From Chromera velia (Eukaryota > Sar > Chromeraceae): a stretch of 27,449 bases of DNA. The position numbers were made by a program, and so were the translations under genes. The notes below the pieces were generated by a model. It was not told where the DNA came from. It did no database searches and saw nothing but the letters and a program-made list of their open reading frames with translations. Positions 7,556-18,849 of the stretch are shown in pieces. Each line of letters opens with the position of its first letter. Positions within the stretch are counted from its first letter, which is position 1. The stretch lies in the NCBI GenBank assembly GCA_018398765.1, contig JAHBMJ010002205.1:20496-47944 (forward strand), written 5' to 3'.

Positions 7556-9789
7556 TCGATTCGGAGACGATTCCTAGATCGAGACATTTCTGAAGAATCA
7601 GTGAAAATCAGAGATGATCTGAGATCATAAATATTTTCAAACGCTTACAAGAAGTTCTAAGCTAGGTTCTAAGAAGTCCAATTACAACTTTAATGCCAGC
7701 TTACTATATAGGCTTGATTTTAGGCTTTAATTTTATAATTAAAATCTGAGTTTGTTTTTGAGCAAAAGCTTAGAGTCATTACATACTAGTCACACTGGTA
7801 TCGCAGTGTGACTGCAAGTGCAGCTTGTCATCTTAAACTTAATTAGAAATTTAATTGAGTATGGGGTGAACACATCTATTTAATTCAAACAATGTTAATT
7901 CAAACTAGCAGTTTGTTGAGCATTTATGATGTATAATTCGTAAAAATACCAAAGACGCAGCGGTAGCACCTACCTAGGAACCTAGAGTGTTCCCGTGCCA
8001 GTGTGTTGGAATGTAGTACAGACTGACAGAGTATGTAGAGTAGTTATGAATCAAAAGTAGTTGAGAACTAAATAAAGGGACAAGAAGCAGGCTGGACGTG
8101 CTAGAAGCAGTTCTTAAATGCCCCCCCCCCAATGAAGTTTATAAATTTTAAATATTGAATTCGCCGTTCAATTTGGCACTAGATTCGGCAGTAGAATTAC
8201 TGCACTTCAAGTCAAATTTAAAGTAGGCCACTAGCATTGCTTTGTGATATCATGTAACTTTGAACATCATGCATGGTACACTTTACAGTGACTTACTCAC
8301 AATGACTCACATTGTTAAGACTCACACATAGCCTGAGGTGATGAGCGACTTTGAACTGAAACACAATCGAATAAAAGGAGTTTTTTCAGTCTGCTGCAGC
8401 GCAGTCATCCCTCTCTGCTTGGCACGTTGACTAGGCAGGCTAAGACAACGTGCATGAGCGAAGCCAAGCCAACCCTGGCAACCCAAGCTACATTCTCTCA
8501 GGCTCCCTTCAAATTGATCGATTCGACTGTCTTCCTTCTTGCAAGCAAGCTGCCCAGCTGGCCGGGCCCTTTCTCAGTAACCTTTTTCCACTCCTGTCTC
8601 GATGCAGTGCAGTTGCGGGCAGTCGAGGGACCCAGATTCCACCTTTGCTTAAAAGACCACAAGAGGTCTACTGCCACAGAGCGCGGAACACCACCGTCAC
8701 ATTTCACCTTTTCCCATCCGAACTCTCGTAAAGGGCCTGAAACAAGTATTGATTGTTTCTTTCTCTGTTTGCTTTGCTTCATCAGCAGACCAACACCTCC
8801 CTCCTTTTCTGCCCTCTTTCCAGAGAGAAAAGAAGACATACAGTAAACCTCCAGTGACCCCATTCCAGCGTGCCTTGCCGGAACACTTGGGACCGGATGA
8901 AAAAGGACATGCACATGAAAGAAAGAGACGTACAAATTTCACACAACTACACGATGCAGAATCCGATGTGAGGAGAGAAGAGAAGAGAGTTGATTTTCTC
9001 TCCTCCCTTCTCTGTCTCACAGGAGGCGCCTGCCCAGCTAGGAGAATTCATGCACCTCCCCTCTCTCTCCCACCCTCTCTACATAAATCGAACTAGACGA
9101 ATGCAGAGGCAGATAGGCATCAAAAGGATGGATCTTTCAAGACAAAAAAAGACCGCAGGCTCTCTCGGAGACTCCCTTTATCGAGCCTCCACGACGAGAC
9201 AGACAGACCACCTGTATGGCTGTGCGACGCTGTGCTGCACAATCAGTCATGCAATGACGACACATCCTTTCAGACAACGAGAAGCTGTTTCTCAAGTCTA
9301 AGCTCTGCACCTCTCTCTCTGTCGATCTTAACTGATTTGCTTTCTGCGTTGGTGGGTTCTTTCTTTGTCCCTTCCTTGCTTCATTCCTTTCAGATATGCG
9401 GAGAAAAAAGGAAACCGTTCCAGCATTTTCTATCATTCACCTGTCGCTCTCTCACTCGCACACACTGCATTTGTGTGTACGAGTTTGCTTCCCAAACCTT
9501 TTCTCTGCGACTACCCTGCTCCTCCAAGTACTTACTTGTGCATGTCTTTTCTCTTCCTTGTCTGATTCTATCCAGGAATCTGTTGTGTCCTTCCCAATCT
9601 CTCTCTCACACGCTCTATCTCATTCAGAAGATAGATCATATTCATCGATCTCTGTGTGTAGCTTTTTGACGTCCCCCTGTCCCATCCCTCTCCCCTCTCT
9701 CACACAAACCGACTCTCATCTCTCTGCCGGCCGCTTGCTGTCTCGCTTGTCTCTGTCACCAAGAGAAATTGTCCATTCTTTCCCCTCTC
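7556..9789. other. Spacer between convergent genes: AT-rich then pyrimidine-rich, no gene seen
   Basis: 7556-8400 is AT-rich and includes a small hairpin (TCACACT/AGTGTGA, 7790-7811) and a C10 run near 8121. 8400-9789 is richer in CT runs on the plus strand, and its open frames on both strands are low-complexity and match nothing I know. The 3' untranslated regions of the ankyrin gene (plus strand) and of the hydrolase gene (minus strand) must both end here. Confidence 0.55.
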
Positions 9790-12700
9790 TCACACAACAG
9801 AGATTGTGGCGTCGTCTTCCAAAAGAAGCTCCCCTCTCCCGAAGTTGTCCGAGAAGAATTTGGAGTTCAGAGACAACACAGAGGGTTCCGAGATCTGCAC
9901 ACCCTCTCCCTCGAACAGCCCTCTGTTATCGCCAAAGAAAGCAAAGGGCGGGAAGTTCTCGACCACGTCTTCCCCTCCATTGAAGGAGAGGACGGCGGAT
10001 TCGACGAAATCGATCTCGGGACCAGAGAGAGCTGCGACAATCGCGACTGTGCGGCCGGAGACGGCAGAGAAGGGCAGCTGGGCTCTCGAGGAGAGGGCGC
10101 CCCCAGAGAGAAGTTCGTGGGTTGCCGCGTCAAAGAAAATGTACTCGACACGCAGGGGAGCTGTGGTGGTAGTAGTGGTGGTGGTAGTGGTAGTAGTGGT
10201 GGTGGTGGTAGTGGTTGTTGTGGTGGTAGTAGTGGTGGTGGTAGTGGTGGTAGTAGTAGTGATGGTGGTAGTGGTGGTTGTGGTGGTGGTAGTAGTGGTG
10301 GTGGTGGTAGTGGTGGTAGTAGTAGTGGTAGTGGCAGTGGTGGTTGTGGTGGTGGTAGTAGTGGTGGTAGTGGTGGTAGTAGTGGTGGTGGTGGTAGTGG
10401 TGGTGGTGGTGGGTGTGGGTGTGGTTGTGGTAGTTGGGGCAGGCGTGGTGGTTTCGGGCTCGACTGCGAAGACGATCGTTTCGCTGAGGAGAGGAGCGCC
10501 GGCCTGTCCGGTCTGTGGGAAGAATGTGGCAATGAGGGTGTATGAGGTTCCGGAGGAGAGTTGCTTTCCGGGTCTGAAATCGCCGTTTATGTCTCCAAAG
10601 AAGGTGAAGGGTCGGACGTTCTCCCTCTGGGTGTTCGTGAATGTTTCGCCCTGGAAAACTAGAGTGGCACTCATGACTTGGGCCTCTTGGGGACCTGTGG
10701 GGATGGCGTCGAAGGAGACGGATTTCCCGTCTACGAGGGCGAAAGGGACTGCAGTCTCGGCTGTGGGGTCGAGAGTGAGGAGGGGCTCGTTGGTGTCGGA
10801 GTCGACCATCACAAAGGTGATGGAGAGGGGGGCAGACAGGGTGGTGGTTGTGGGAGTGGGAGTAGTGGTAGTAGGCTCGGGAATGGTAGTGGTAGGGGGT
10901 GCAGGGGTCGTGGTGGTGGCAGTGGTGGTTGTGGTTGTGGTTGTGGTTGTAGTGGTAGTGGTGGTGGTAGTGGTAGTGGTAGTGGTGGTGGTAGTGGTAG
11001 TGGTAGTGGTAGTGGTAGTGGTGGTGGTAGTGGTTGTGGTGGTTGTGGTGGTGGTGGTGGTGGTGGTGGTGGGCCCGGGTGTAGTGGTAGTTGTGGTGGT
11101 TGTGGTAGTGGGCACGGGTGTAGTGGTGGTGGTAGTGGTTGTAGTGGTGGTAGGTGCGGGTGTGGTGGTTGTGGCAGCAGTGACGGTTAGTGCTGTTGTG
11201 TCTGAGAAGAGAAGTGTGCCGCTCCCCCCGGTCTGAGAGAACAGTTCTGCAGAGAGGGAGTAGACCTGTCCAACCTGGAGGGTTGTGCCGCTGTTATAGT
11301 CACCTGAAGAGTCGCCCCAGAAGGCGTAGGGTCGAACAGACTCAGTCTGCACATGACTGTTGAAGGTCAAACGCGCACTTTGGACTTGGGATGCTGATTG
11401 TCCGACCACGCGTGCTTCGATGTTCACATCCTTCCCTTCCACAGTAGACAGCGGCACAGGCTGTCCGTCAGTCAGGGTCCAAATGGGAGTGTCCGTGTCT
11501 GCGTCGTAGAGAACGTACTGGACAGAGAGGTCTGCAGGGCCTGTGTAGGGCGGCACTGTTGTCGTGGTGGTGGTGGTAGTTGAGGGGGGCGGAGGGGGAG
11601 TGGCATTCGGATCCGTCTGCACAGGCACAGAAGGGAGAGGAAAGAGAATGACGAATGCATTTGGAATTAAAGAGAACGAAAGATTTGAACATACAGCGAG
11701 ATTCGAGCAGGTGGCCAATCAGGAAAAGGATTCCGTCTTCTTTATGTCACACAAGCGAGCGCTCCGAGCGAGTGTCACAGAGAGAGCAAGTCCTGAATGA
11801 TATCCACTCACGTTCTCCACGAGGACCACCCACTCCCGGGACGTCTCTGAGGGCGGCATGCCGAGTGACACGGCGCTCTGCTGTCCCCCAAAGACCTCCG
11901 CCACGCTTCCGCTCTGCACGGCCCCTCCCACCAGTGGGTCGAACCAGGAGACAGAATACCTGCCGGGGGCGTCAGAGAGGTCAAGGGAAGAGCTGCCACC
12001 GCTAGGCAGGTAGACGAGGTAGACAACTCCGGGGGCTGCAGGGAAATTAACAGACGATGGGATTGGATGTTACAGTGGCGGGATTGGAAAGTTGGAAGGG
12101 CCTAGAGTTCATGCTTGCAGGGATACGGCAAGTATCCACACGGTTCGTGGCATGAGCATGCATGCAGGGCGTGTAACAGAAGGAGATGGAAATAAGAGAG
12201 ACTTGCAAAAGTGGAGGGACCGAAATGTGCAGAAACACAGAAACACAAATTTACAGAAACACGGATAAGCAGACAGGCCCGCAGACCTGCGAAGACGTAG
12301 TCACTGGAGGAGGGTGTGAGGCTGTCTGCATTGTCCATTGCCTCGATGGTGCTGTTCAGTCTGGAGGCAACGAACGAGGCGGCTGCAGATGTCCAGGTCC
12401 AGACGCCGTCTCTGCTCCTGAAGTCCTCCAGGTTCAGGTCGTTGTGGACCTGCTGGTACCCGAAGTACCTGTATGCGTGTTCAGAGATAAAAGCGGAGTC
12501 ATATGGGCCCTGAGAAAGAAAAGAGACGGAGAAAAGAGACAAATGACAAAGAAGGCCACACAAGAAGTCAGGACATATATGCTTATTGTAGTTTATTTCG
12601 GACCATGCGGAAACATTTCTTTCCGGCAGACACACGGAGAGGAGCAACTCAGGTGGGAAAAAGGAAAGACTAAGAGACGAAGAGCTCAAGGCAGACTGGC

Positions 12701-15700
12701 GGACCAATCGCTTCCTGCTCCTCCCTCAGTGTAGGTCTGCCACAATGCATCTCTGTGTTGTTTGTGGTTGGAGACGGCGATGCTGGAGGCATCAGGAGCG
12801 ACCCCTGTGTTGGCAGGTCCGCTCTCGTCCCATGTGACCACCCAGGGATCTCCTGCTTGGGCCGATCTTCTGACCCACTCTTCCGTCTCTCTCCCGATTT
12901 TGTCCGTGTTCGTCTGCAGAGCGGCAGAGTCGAAGTCTCGAAAGCCCAAAAGAGGCTCATACCTGTACGGAAACAGGCGGCACATAATTTGTCTTGATAC
13001 ATACAGGTGCAGATGAAGCGTCGACTTGGATTGGTGCATCAGTAGGCTCACTACAGACACCAGGCGTGCACTGAGGTCTGTAGAGTCATCAATGTCATGC
13101 CAGCATGACAGGAAGAGAAACATGTGAGCATAAATAACCGCGTGCCAGAATATTCACGCAAGAAGAAAAAGACCACAAGCTCTGTTGAGAGAAGCATTCT
13201 GACGAAAAACGGTTACTCCTGCCCACCCCCTCGACCACTCTCACACACACCCCAAGTGCCGACCTGTACTTCTGTCCAGGGTACGTGTGCATTGCGACCA
13301 GATGGTCGTAGGGGTCCAGTGCTTTCATGTAGTCGGCAATGGCCCTGGCCTGCATGATCATTGTGAAGGGGTGGAGAGACGCGGAAAGAGGAAAGGAAGC
13401 CGTCACCTTCAAATCACACCAAACAAACCAGTTAGTCACCAAGGCAACCACTCAGCCAATTAGCAAGTCAATCAATGAGGCAGGCATCCAGGAAGGAAAC
13501 CGGTCATCATATCGATAGAAAGAAAAACGTTGAGGAGAAATCCAACCCGAGTCATGCACGTCTGTCTACTCACCTCTTCCTCTGTATTTGTGTTCTCCTC
13601 CCCGATATTCCAGACCACACCATTGTGATGTCCGAAGCGTGCAATGAGTTCTCTGAGGTAGATCTGTCTGAGCAGAGTCAGAATCATCCCCTCCTCCACC
13701 TCTCTATCGGCCTGGCTGCCCTGAAGGCGTATGGCTGAGGCGGACGCTCTAGGAGACTCTGGGGAATTGTTCAGGAGATTCGACAGTCCTCCCTTGTTGC
13801 TGAGTGCAATTCTGTCCACCTCCAGTCCGGCACTCCTCCCTGCAATTTGAAGAGTGTACTCCTTCCCAGGCTCCAAATCGTACACAATGTTCATACCGTG
13901 GTTGTCCACGTTGGCACCTTTCACCCTCCACTCATTGATCGGCACACCGGAGTAATAAAACTTCACCCATCCGTCCGCCTTCACGCAATTTGTCTCGCCA
14001 GTCCGAGTAGGACACTGCCCGTCCTGATCCAGGGGTCGAAGCGCCACGCCAGTAGCGGCGTCCAGAATCCTCAGCCAGTGGTCGTTTTCCTCTGTGGTGT
14101 TGGGATCTGCCTCTCTGGAGACCCTCCCCTTGACAGTGTACTGCCCCGACTGGTCGGGCACAAACGGAAAGTCCACAGTGCTCGTGCCAGGAGAGCTGAA
14201 CAGATTGTTCCCGTCCCAACGGAGGAATCCCGACTCGCCAAAAGAGCCGGGGGTCTCGGAGGCTCCGTGGTAGCCCCACTGAGTGCCTGCACATACGGAC
14301 AATAGATGCATGTTATTTGCATTGCTTCTAAATCACAGACAGAGCACCTGTTTACAAAAAAGACACAAGCGTGCACTGGCTGCCAGTCCGTGTGCGATAG
14401 GGAATTGTATGAGAAAGTAGGCTTTTGTGCATTTCTCACCGAAGTGATGAGCATGCAATTGAACGCTGCATAGCACACCCGAGACCTTTATGAAGACTGC
14501 CCCTCTCTCCCTGAATGCCTTACCAGAGTAGTCAGTGGACTCTGCCTCCATCACCAGCTGTCCGTTGGAGGCGAGGAACACTCCGGAAGCGGGTGCTGTG
14601 GTGGTGGCAGGGGCAGTTGTCGTGGTGGTGGTCGTAGGCGCGTCATCTTCGTCAATGCCTCTCTCGGAGGGGGTGTTGAGGAGCTGGTCGTTCTCTGTCT
14701 CCTGCAAACGGGCGCATGAATGCACGATTTGTTTCGTTTCCGCCTTCAATGAACGCATTGATCGACTATGCAAGGGGGCAAATGTGCAGTTGAAGCATCG
14801 CTTCTTCTTCTGAACATATGCGGAGAACCTGCGGTTGCGTGTGGACTGATCTAATCCGACCTCTTTTCTACCATTGAACGTGAATGATACAAAAAGTTCC
14901 CCCGCCTACCTGTGTGTACACGTTGAGAAGGATTCCCCTATCGTCCATGTGCTCGAACAGGATCTCCCACTGTTCGAGTTTGCTCACGTCGTACACCAAA
15001 CGGTCGGAGGCCTCGTGAGAGACCCAGGGCCAGCAGTCTCCGCCGTCTCCCTGCACGCACACGCACACATGTAGAAAGCGAGAAAGAGAGAAAGACGGCG
15101 GAGAGAGAATATCTTTCATTTTGACAGAAAACGAGTTATTGAGGAACAAGATCAAAAGAACGCACAAACCCATTCGACACGATGTGACACCACAAACACA
15201 CACAGACAAAAGAGCACACTCACTTTCCCACCCACCCACACACCCACTTACCCACCGCAACAGCCCACCAAGCAACCCAAACCACACAGCCCCACCCACC
15301 TGCACATTCATGATGACCATGTACATCGCGTTGACCCCCTTCTCGGCCAGATAGTTCATTGCACCCACGATGCCCCTTCCCTTCTGGCCCTGCCACTGAG
15401 GATCCCCATTTCTCCAGTCGCTCTCGTGGGGACCGTATCTGCACTCAACTCAACAACAGACAGGAAAGGAAAGGAAGAATATGGATCATGTACATGCTCA
15501 AGGTGGTACTTGGTCTCTCGCCTGTCGCCCTTGTGGGTAGTGCATCTAAATGTACCCGTAGTTAATGTACGATGCATGCATATTCGAGATCGGACGGATG
15601 CGGACACAGGACATTCTCAAACCTCTTTCCCAATTTTCAGTCGCGCACATGGGTCATGCATGCGCAAACTAGAAAGTGCCATTCATCCTCGGAACAAAAG

Positions 15701-15904
15701 CCTGCCCGCCCGGCCGACGCACCTATGAAGGAAGTTCCCCTTTGTGTCATAAGTCCCGTCGAAGTCCGCGTATCCGAGGAGGTTCTCGGGACTCCCTGCA
15801 CCCGCCTGCAGCAGAGGGGGGGGGGAGGGAGAATGAAAGAATTATGTACGTCTGTCTACTTGACCCTGTTTTTTTTGCCTGGCGTGTGACAACCCACCCA
15901 CACG

Positions 15905-15936
<32 letters not shown>

Positions 15937-15965
15937 GTCTCTCTCTCTCTCTCTCTCTTTTTTTC

Positions 15966-16010
<45 letters not shown>

Positions 16011-16930
16011 GTCTCTCTCTCTCTCTCTTTTTTTTTTTTTTTTTCAGCCTCTCATATACACACCTTGATGAAGACGTCGTGAGTGCCCGCGTGCCTGAGG
16101 TATCTGGACCCTTGAGGCTGCAGCAGCATTCCCTTAGCTCGGAATGGCGCTGTGGCCGCGTCTGCTGTGGTCTCCACCACAGTGAAGGTACCGGTGGCGC
16201 CATCGAAAGCGAGAGGAGAGCCGAATCCTGGGAAGGTGTTGGCAGCGATGTTGGAACCAGTTCTGCAATAAGTTGAGAATTCGAGTAGTCTGTAGTCTTT
16301 TTGATAGCAAACATTTTAGAGCTTGGAAAGGTAAACGAAGGAGCGAAGGAAAAAGATGCTTGCAGGAGAGCCACAAGTCCACCTATTTGCCTCTGTTACA
16401 ATGTGAGCTCAGTGGTCCTCGCATATATGGTACCATTTTCGGGGAACAGCAGATGTGCACCTCTTCACACACACACATGCATTGACTGACCTGAATGACG
16501 CCTCATAGGTCCACGCTCCTGTAAGGGGGGGGTTGAACTTGACCTTCCACTCCGTTCCAGAGGAGGCAGAGGTCGTGGCGGCGTCTCCGTCTGCTGCGAA
16601 GTATCCGGGCACGACCAGCGTCTTCCCTGTCTCCTCGTGGGTGAACGTCACGTCGAGGCGGTAGTTGGTGAAGGTGCTGGCCTGCTCTGTCAGAAAAGGC
16701 CCGGAGAAACTCAGCGTCAGGGTGTGCCAGCGCTCTGACGGGGACTGGCCCGCAACTAGAGAGCAGGCAAGTCCAAGCTGCACACAGGAAAGGGCAAACA
16801 AGGGAAAAGGGGGCCAGGTGAACAACAGTTGTTTGAGACACGTCGTTCTTCCTTGTCTGTCTTATCGGAAGAAGAGGCGATGCAGCTAGGTGAGGCAGCG
16901 GCCTACCAGAAGAAAGAGGACGCTCCTCAT
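9790..16930 (-). CDS. Secreted modular glycoside-hydrolase-like protein (DUF5060-type, with CBM and Thr-rich linkers)
   Basis: Thirteen exons, all in phase, give about 1446 aa: 16930-16907, 16777-16491, 16262-16064, 15805-15723, 15438-15300, 15050-14910, 14701-14524, 14286-13574, 13349-13264, 12962-12705, 12468-12287, 12035-11812, 11616-9790. Exons 1 and 2 together make a signal peptide (MRSVLFLLLGLACSLVAG, then Gln), so the protein is secreted. Residues about 23-170 resemble the DUF5060 beta-sandwich. A TIM-barrel-like part follows, with KAGAGSPENLL, GKGIVGAMNYL, GDGGDCWPW and QETEND. A Thr linker and a CBM6/35-like module (about 331-525; MEAES, LEVDRIALS) interrupt the barrel, which resumes at LRQIYLRELIARF. 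Likely catalytic acids are Glu580 or Glu581 in WNIGEEN and Glu663 in TWDESG. GGAGSDWYFGY and a collagen-binding-2-like C-terminal sandwich (VVYLVYLPSGG) follow. The last exon holds three modules with FGD boxes between Thr-rich linkers. The fold family and extracellular polysaccharide degradation are inferred; the substrate is unknown. Confidence 0.88.
10160..10440. repeat. Trinucleotide (ACC/ACT) repeat coding polythreonine linker 3
   Basis: The plus strand shows GGT/AGT units, the minus-strand codons being ACC, ACT and ACA. Synonymous mixing of the codons keeps the tract from being a perfect microsatellite. Confidence 0.9.
10840..11180. repeat. Trinucleotide repeat coding polythreonine linker 2
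   Basis: The codon make-up is the same as in linker 3, with Pro-containing interruptions at both ends. The repeat lies in the same exon as the modules it separates. Confidence 0.9.
15905..16045. repeat. CT microsatellite and T tract in hydrolase intron 3
   Basis: A plus-strand CT/CTGT array (15905-16028) runs into a T tract of about 17 bases. It lies wholly within the minus-strand intron 15806-16063, so the transcript carries an A tract followed by a GA array soon after the splice donor. Confidence 0.95.
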
Positions 16931-17469
16931 CTTGGGGGTTCTGCAGCTTCCCAGATGCACGAGAAGGGAAGGTTTAAAGGCGTCAGGTGGCAATTGAGGG
17001 AGCTGAGGTCAAGCGTAGCAAGCAACACTTGCGTTGTCGGAGTCGGGTTCACAACTTTACAAGAGTGTGGAAGCTCCGACCAATGTCTCGGCGTCCTGCA
17101 GCTTAAAGAGACGTTTGGATCCCGTCGAGGGGTCGGTTGGCTGTGCTTTTTGGTTTCCTCCATGCATTGAAGAAGGCCGGCGAACTTTAATAGCGACGCG
17201 AAGTTTGAGTTCACTGCAGAGCTCGGAACGTCGTATAATATCAGAACTGCAATGACTGACCTTGATTCGCAAGGAGGCCCACGCGCACGCGCGGCCCGCC
17301 CCCATGCTATACCCCGGGCCCGCGTGCCAGGGCCAAACAACTCATGCATGCACTGAAATGCCGTGGCCCCCGAGCCACGGTATCTGTAGCCCAAACCGAA
17401 AGGAAAAAAGTAAAGGTGAGCCCCGCCCCCTGCACCGAATTTCGCAGTGAAATTCGCACGCGCGCCACT
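16931..17469. promoter_or_regulatory. Upstream region of the hydrolase gene, with small palindromes
   Basis: This is the likely promoter and leader for the minus-strand hydrolase. It includes a CpG-rich patch (17275-17335). There are two perfect short palindromes: CCGTGGC/GCCACGG with a 6-nt loop (17361-17380), and CGAATTT/AAATTCG with a 7-nt loop (17436-17456). A 183-codon minus-strand frame (16927-17478) also crosses the region; I do not recognise it and consider it non-coding. Confidence 0.35.
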
Positions 17470-17659
17470 TATTATCACAGACAGTGAGGATGAGATAATT
17501 CCGTCTGCAAAAGTCCGTATGCAAAAGCCGCGTGCAAAAGTTTTTGAAGCAAAATTTGCTGTTCGCGTGTACGGATTTCACTAAAAAACTTTTGCACGCG
17601 GCTTTTGCGCACGGACTTTTGCAGACGGAATTATCTTATCCTCACTATCTGTAATAATA
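17470..17659. mobile_element. 190-bp foldback (MITE-like) element
   Basis: Two inverted arms of 76 bp (17470-17545 and 17584-17659) match at 71 of 76 positions, with a 38-bp centre. The ends read TATTAT and AATAATA, with TA at both borders, which would suit a TA target site. There is no coding capacity. The arms contain three copies of a TGCAAAAG-like phrase. Long near-perfect terminal inverted repeats with no ORF are typical of MITEs; a transcribed hairpin is the alternative. Confidence 0.8.
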
Positions 17660-18564
17660 CATACTTTCTCACATTTCGGGTCGCAAACGCCTTACGGGAC
17701 TGGACAGTAAAAATTTTGTGCATGCATGATTGAATTCGACCACGGGCATCATTAATTATCGCATCTTGTGACTCTCGTCTCAGGCTGTCAGGCAATGATG
17801 ATGGACTGTAGTAAGCAGATGAGGGAAATCTTGATCTTAATGGTGGACGTGGGCGTGAGAGTGAGTGAATAGAAAGCGAGAGCTGAGTGAAAACACTATA
17901 CTTCGAACGCCGTCTCCGTGCATCTGAATCTGTCACTGAGCTGCCAGTTTCATATTGTTTGCGGACCAAGCAGATCTGACTTTTAGTCAGGTCCCCACCT
18001 ATCCTGCTCCAAAGAAAGGTTAGTGGTCAACCTGATCCTGTCTTTATGTTCTTTCTGTTTATCTGCCTCAATCCATAAAGCAAAAGGAGACAGTCAGAGA
18101 CAGCTAGTTAGCTAATATGCGCATGCGAGTCTTTGCCGAGAGCTGCTGAACATGGGCGCCTTCAGTTTTCCTCTAGCTCTCTTCACCCTCTTTGAGCATG
18201 CCAGTATATACGATTTCCTGTCTATACTGACATTGGGCTGTGAATCCTTATGTAATTGAGTAATAAATGAGTAGGCCTGTTCAGTTTCTGTCCGTCTATA
18301 TATCTGTCTTAAAGGGTCCCCCCAAAATGCTGTATACGATACTCGTTTTGATGCACGGTGCCCCTGTAGACAAATCTTTCTGGTATTTGTGGTCTTGGAT
18401 ACCAGTCTATGGCATGGCTTTGTCTTCATGTGCTCTGTCAGTCTTTCTCCATTCCATATTATTCTGTGTTCCTATTTTTGTATTGAAATTCGTCTCCTTT
18501 GAGTAACCGGGTGTACGTCGATTGAGTGCAGGAGTGCTGAAAGGAGAATCACAAGGGCAAAAAA

Positions 18565-18660
18565 CTGATTGACTGACTGACCTAGCTGACTGACTGACTA
18601 ACTGACTGACTGACTGGCTGACTGACTGGCTGACTGACTAACTTGACCCACTGATTGACT
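18565..18660. repeat. ACTG tetranucleotide array
   Basis: Imperfect GACT/ACTG units run for about 95 bp, with GGCT and TAAC variants scattered among them. Confidence 0.9.
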
Positions 18661-18798
18661 GGCGACGATAGACTGTCAGAGTTACTAATATGTCTTCCTG
18701 TCTGCGAAAAATTCCCTTCCCCTAGAATAGATACATGGCCTGTGTGCCTGCCTGCCTGCCCACCTGCTTGCCTACCTACCCATTTAAAATTAATTGTC

Positions 18799-18799
<1 letters not shown>

Positions 18800-18848
<49 letters not shown>
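18800..18848. repeat. GA dinucleotide array
   Basis: An almost pure GA repeat, interrupted once by AAAG. Confidence 0.92.

Positions 18849-18849
<1 letters not shown>

Larger units (their letters stand above)
9790..11616 (-). other. Last hydrolase exon: three FGD-box modules joined by polythreonine linkers
   Basis: Three homologous beta-rich modules of about 115-125 residues are encoded at roughly 11535-11185, 10830-10460 and 10150-9790. Shared landmarks are a YDADTDTPI-like strand, then a V-rich strand, then PYAFWGDSSGDYNSG, PFTFFGDINGDFRPG and PFAFFGDNRGLFEGE respectively, then a FFSxTG-like end. Similar modules occur in bacterial extracellular proteins near carbohydrate-active domains (from memory of the family, unverified). 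The third copy has lost the GDY of the box. Linkers are almost pure Thr with PAP, PVP and PGP interruptions; the longest pure Thr run is about 50 codons (about 10921-11069). Such linkers are typical O-glycosylation targets. Confidence 0.85.

Noticed and set aside
9769-11236. Long plus-strand Gly/Ser-rich and Val-rich frames
   Set aside because: They are the reverse readings of the Thr-codon repeats in the hydrolase exon, which has clear homologous modules and splice support on the minus strand.
12469-12518. Alternative acceptor giving an exon starting GPYDSAFISE
   Set aside because: Its phase does not fit the upstream donor, and the later acceptor at 12468 restores conserved sequence.
12686-12704. 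Hydrolase exon 10 running on to a stop at 12686
   Set aside because: Splicing at 12705 to 12468 restores the family sequence GGAGSDWYFGY in phase; the run-on would truncate the protein before conserved sequence.
16491-16825. Unspliced hydrolase start at 16825
   Set aside because: The frame beginning MFTWPPFPLFALSCVQ contains the acceptor at 16778. Joining to the 24-bp exon at 16930-16907 gives a clean signal peptide and a proper intron.
16927-17478. 183-codon minus-strand frame upstream of the hydrolase
   Set aside because: It has no recognised domain and overlaps the first hydrolase exon by a few bases in another frame. The spliced signal peptide gives a much better gene start.
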